64,000 nt of DNA from NCBI RefSeq assembly GCF_900111125.1, contig NZ_FOGE01000020.1:25585-89584 (forward strand), read 5' to 3'. The notes below the pieces were generated by a model that had not been told where the DNA came from, did not search any database, and saw only the letters and a program-made list of their open reading frames with translations. Position numbers and translations under genes: made by a program. The DNA is from Sphingobium sp. YR768 (GTDB taxonomy: Bacteria; Pseudomonadota; Alphaproteobacteria; Sphingomonadales; Sphingomonadaceae). This document shows, piece by piece, positions 61,318 to 64,000 of this stretch; within the stretch, counting starts at the first letter, position 1; the number at the start of each line of letters is the position of its first letter.

Positions 61318-62888
61318 AGGAGAGTTTCCGGCAGTCGATGGCCTGGCTCCATACATGGACCGGCCTGATGTTCGGCTGGCTGTTGTTCGCAATGTTCCTG
61401 ACCGGCACAGCCGCCTATTTCCAACAGGAAATCAGCCGCTGGATGCGGCCGGAACTGGTGGCCAACGCCGATCCGGCCAGCGCCACGCAGGCCGCCATCA
61501 ATTACCTGCAGGCTAGGCAACCGGACGCAGAAAGCTGGTTCATCACGCCCCCTTCCGCGCGCAACCCGGCCACCGAGGTCTTCTGGCAACCCAAAAAGGT
61601 CGAGGGCAAGCCGCCGACCCGGCGCAAGCGAGGAGAAACCAGCGCGATGCTCGATGGCGGCGGACATCCCGTCACGGTTCGCGAAACGCGCGGTGGCTTC
61701 TTCCTCTATCGCTTTCATTTCGACCTGCACTACATGCCGGTCATATGGGCGCGCTACCTCGTCGGCGTGGCGGCGATGTTCATGCTCGTCGCGATCTTGT
61801 CCGGGATAGTCACGCACAAGAAGATCTTCGCCGATTTCTTCATGCTGCGCTTCGGCAAGGGGCAACGAAGCTGGCTGGACGCGCATAATGTCACGGCGGC
61901 ATTCGCCCTGCCCTTCTATCTGATGATCACCTATACCGGGCTGGTCACATTGGCGGCCCAATATATGCCTTGGGGCGTCATGGCGAACTATGCGTCCACC
62001 GACACGTTCTTCGAGGAACTTTTCCCCGGCAATACGGATGTTCCGCGCAGCGGCGTGGCGGCCCCTCTGGTCTCCGTCAGCCCGTTGATGGCGATCGCGA
62101 GCCGGACATGGGGCGGCGCGGCGGTGGGATCGATACAAGTGACCAACCCTGGCGACAGCACGGCCATCATCACGCTGCGCCGTTCGGCCACCACCGCAAT
62201 CGGTGCGCGCGGAGAGAGCATCGTCTTCGCCGGGTCGAGCGGCAGGCTGCTGGACCGGCACGCGCCGGATGGTGGCGCGCTCGCAACCCAAAGCGTCATG
62301 GTGGGCCTGCATGCCGGGCGCTATGCCGACTGGGGCTTGCGCTGGCTCTATTTCCTTTCCGGCGTCGGCGGCACGATCATGGTCGGCAGCGGACTGGTGC
62401 TGTGGACCGTGAAGCGCCGCGCAAAGCTGCCCGATCCAACGCATCCCCATTTCGGGTTCCGTCTGGTGGAGCGGCTCAATATCGCAGCGATCGCCGGCCT
62501 TCCCGCAGGGCTTGCGGCCTATTTCCTCGCCAATCGGCTGCTGCCCATCGCCATGGCCGATCGCGCGGAATGGGAAATCAACAGCCTGTTTCTGACCTGG
62601 GCAGGCGTCCTCCTCTGGGCCTGCGCCCGGCCGCAGCGGCGCGCATGGGTCGAAAGCCTGTCATGCGCCGCCGCCCTGTTCGTGGCCGTGCCAATTGTAA
62701 ACACCCTGACTGTCCCGCGTAACATGCTAACCGGCCTCATGACTGGCGACTGGCTGTTCGTCGCCTTCGACATGGCCATGGTGGCGCTGGCCTTCGCCTT
62801 GGGCTGGGCCGCGCGCAAGGCGGAACGCGCTAAGCCGAAAGCGATGCGCGGAACCCGTTCGAACGGAAAGGAACTGATCGCGGCATGA
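61314..62888 (+). CDS. PepSY-associated transmembrane protein (PiuB-like iron uptake protein)
   Basis: 524 residues starting at a GTG with TTGGAGGA upstream. WLHTWTGLMFGWLLFAMFLTG at the N-terminus, FHFDLHYMPVIWARYLVG, and DAHNVTAAFALPFYLMITYTG carry the paired histidines typical of PepSY-TM/PiuB proteins, thought to be ferric-siderophore reductases of the inner membrane. Additional helices are at about 342-363, 385-405 and near the C-terminus. Coupled to both neighbours by 4-nt overlaps. Confidence 0.88.
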   Translation: MKESFRQSMAWLHTWTGLMFGWLLFAMFLTGTAAYFQQEISRWMRPELVANADPASATQAAINYLQARQPDAESWFITPPSARNPATEVFWQPKKVEGKPPTRRKRGETSAMLDGGGHPVTVRETRGGFFLYRFHFDLHYMPVIWARYLVGVAAMFMLVAILSGIVTHKKIFADFFMLRFGKGQRSWLDAHNVTAAFALPFYLMITYTGLVTLAAQYMPWGVMANYASTDTFFEELFPGNTDVPRSGVAAPLVSVSPLMAIASRTWGGAAVGSIQVTNPGDSTAIITLRRSATTAIGARGESIVFAGSSGRLLDRHAPDGGALATQSVMVGLHAGRYADWGLRWLYFLSGVGGTIMVGSGLVLWTVKRRAKLPDPTHPHFGFRLVERLNIAAIAGLPAGLAAYFLANRLLPIAMADRAEWEINSLFLTWAGVLLWACARPQRRAWVESLSCAAALFVAVPIVNTLTVPRNMLTGLMTGDWLFVAFDMAMVALAFALGWAARKAERAKPKAMRGTRSNGKELIAA

Positions 62889-63154
62889 TCCATATATTAG
62901 CGATTTGCGCGTCCTTCCTGGGGTTTGGATGCCTCTGCGCCGCGATGGCGCGACATCAGAAGGATTTGCTGGGCCGCACGCTGCCACGCCAGGCACAGCG
63001 GTGGCTTCGCGGGGCGGGTGGCGCTGTCCTACTTGTCGCGCTTGCAACCGACATGGCCGAACTAGGGGCCGCTTATGGCACGATCGCCTGGTTCGGTCAT
63101 CTGACAATAGGTGCCGCGATGGCAGTAACAGGACTAAAATGGAAAACAGCCTGA
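62885..63154 (+). CDS. DUF3325 family small membrane protein
   Basis: 89 residues with hydrophobic segments at about 2-22, 43-60 and 68-82. FLGFGCLCAAMARHQKDLLG and the ending AAMAVTGLKW fit DUF3325, the usual last gene after the PiuB-like protein in siderophore receptor operons. Function unknown. ATGA overlap with the previous gene. Confidence 0.82.
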   Translation: MIHILAICASFLGFGCLCAAMARHQKDLLGRTLPRQAQRWLRGAGGAVLLVALATDMAELGAAYGTIAWFGHLTIGAAMAVTGLKWKTA

Positions 63155-63560
63155 CGACAACGCTATTGTCTTCTCGCGAAATCCCGCACTGATTACCCAT
63201 CCGAGGGGGTGGTTGGAGGATCTCATGGTACGAGCCTCAAGCTCGGTTGAGCGGCATTCAAACGCGAAAGGACCTCCCGATAGCTCTGGTCCGTACAGCC
63301 CCCCTTACAAATGTTGGCGAGCCCGCTCGGGCAGGGAACAGCGGCTTCCTTTTTTGTTGTTTCGAACCGACTAACCGGACTGTCCAACCTTGCGGACGCT
63401 AAGAAAGCGGCAACGGCAGTTTGTTCTAGGTCCGCTTCAGCGGAATAGAAAAGCGGCCGGGAAGGACGACAAAGGGTCGATTTCCTCGGCGTGCCCGTAT
63501 GTGCGCCTCCCAGCCAGCTAGGAGCTGGCCTTGCGCTCGGTTCGCTATTAAGGTTTGATC
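63155..63560. other. Intergenic region at the right end
   Basis: About 400 bp with no supported gene apart from the weak terminator. No tRNA or tmRNA structure could be recognised. Base composition is more mixed than in the operon before it. Confidence 0.5.
63333..63356 (+). terminator. Weak intrinsic terminator candidate
   Basis: AGGGAA and TTCCTT pair around a 7-nt loop (63,333-63,351) and run into a T-tract to 63,355. The stem includes one G-U pair. It is about 180 nt after the DUF3325 stop and could end that operon. Confidence 0.35.
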
Positions 63561-63956
63561 GTGAAAAATCCCCCTAACACTGTACCTGCCGCAATCACAC
63601 TGGACCTCATGCAGTTCTGCCGCAGGATTGCAGATACGGTCCCCGTGTTCGTAACCTCCGTGCCGCTCAGAAGTAGTGGTGCGTCATTCTGCTTCGACAA
63701 TGTTGAGCGAAAAATCGCTAAATCCGGCGGAAGCATCGCCTATGGGTGGGCGATCTGGCATATCCCTGACCTTTACTACGAAGCGGAGCACCACGCCGTT
63801 TGGCGCAATAAGCTTGGCAGTCTGATCGACGTAAGCCCTCAATTGGGCGGTCGCAGGCGCCTGCTTTTCCTGCCCGATGAAAGCGCAGTCTACGACTCAT
63901 GGAAGGTATGCATCCGGCGAGACGCGCCTTGTCGTGAGGTAGGGGCCTGCTCTTAA
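63561..63956 (+). CDS. Hypothetical protein with GWAIWHIP...EAEHHAVW motif
   Basis: 131 residues from a GTG at 63,561 (AAGG 7 nt upstream); an ATG at 63,609 is the alternative. The block YGWAIWHIPDLYYEAEHHAVW followed by LIDVSPQ and LLFLPDESAVYD (split here over residues 73-115) occurs, as I recall, in a scattered family of small proteins of unknown function, sometimes carrying a SEC-C zinc motif, which is not present here. No signal peptide or membrane helix. Its context gives no hint of role. Confidence 0.55.
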   Translation: MKNPPNTVPAAITLDLMQFCRRIADTVPVFVTSVPLRSSGASFCFDNVERKIAKSGGSIAYGWAIWHIPDLYYEAEHHAVWRNKLGSLIDVSPQLGGRRRLLFLPDESAVYDSWKVCIRRDAPCREVGACS

Positions 63957-64000
63957 GAACGCTCTCGAGAGCACGCTTAGGAGCAGTGGATGCGGCAGAT

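Noticed and set aside
63155..63560. Possible small structured RNA (tmRNA, SRP RNA) in the right-hand gap
   Set aside because: No CCA end, tRNA-like domain or SRP core could be recognised.

Overview
The window is high-GC alphaproteobacterial DNA, most likely from a sphingomonad (Sphingobium, Sphingomonas, Sphingopyxis or a relative). Two things point there: a trb/rlxS conjugation module with ArdC, DUF2958, DUF736 and DUF2285 partners, which is common on sphingomonad plasmids and integrative elements, and a lasso-peptide locus of the sphingomonad/Caulobacter isopeptidase type. No replication initiator, integrase, tRNA, rRNA or CRISPR array was seen, so plasmid versus integrative element cannot be decided here.

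Layout. (1) 1-10,095, minus strand: mating-pair-formation operon traG, copG-like, trbB, trbC, trbD, trbE, trbJ, trbL, trbF and trbG (cut by the left edge). (2) 10,256-28,010, minus strand: a tightly overlapped defence operon, sspA-sspB-sspC-sspD-sspF-sspG-sspH, followed by a phosphorothioation-associated methyltransferase that appears split into two overlapping reading frames, then a nucleotidyltransferase-HEPN protein. This reads as an SspABCD (single-strand DNA phosphorothioation) plus SspFGH (restriction) system. (3) 28,389-31,960, plus strand, divergent from ssp: a two-gene operon (small HEPN-like protein plus a P-loop ATPase) and a second HEPN-like protein. I do not recognise these as a named system. 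(4) 32,083-43,556, mostly minus strand: relaxase rlxS, a lytic transglycosylase, a TraF-type S26 peptidase, an HTH protein, DUF736, a ParB-like protein, DUF2958, ArdC and a frameshifted DUF2285 gene. A frameshifted nuclease lies on the plus strand. A perfect 46-bp palindrome and a 704-bp non-coding stretch also sit here. The defence genes of (2) and (3) lie between traG and rlxS, a normal cargo position.

(5) 43,814-55,788: a LuxR/LuxI quorum-sensing pair, a PhyH-type dioxygenase and a GntR regulator lead into a lasso-peptide cluster: a 39-residue precursor, an RRE-transglutaminase maturation protease and a lasso cyclase. The convergent minus-strand arm encodes an ECF sigma factor, a FecR anti-sigma protein, a TonB receptor with a signalling domain and a lasso-peptide isopeptidase. 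Together they suggest production and export, then re-uptake and linearisation of the peptide, with cell-surface signalling. (6) 56,606-63,154: two divergent TonB-dependent siderophore receptors with a Fur-like site between them, followed by DUF3649, PepSY-membrane and DUF3325 proteins that form an iron-uptake set. (7) A small unrecognised protein ends the window.

All product names are from reading motifs and gene order. No database search was possible.
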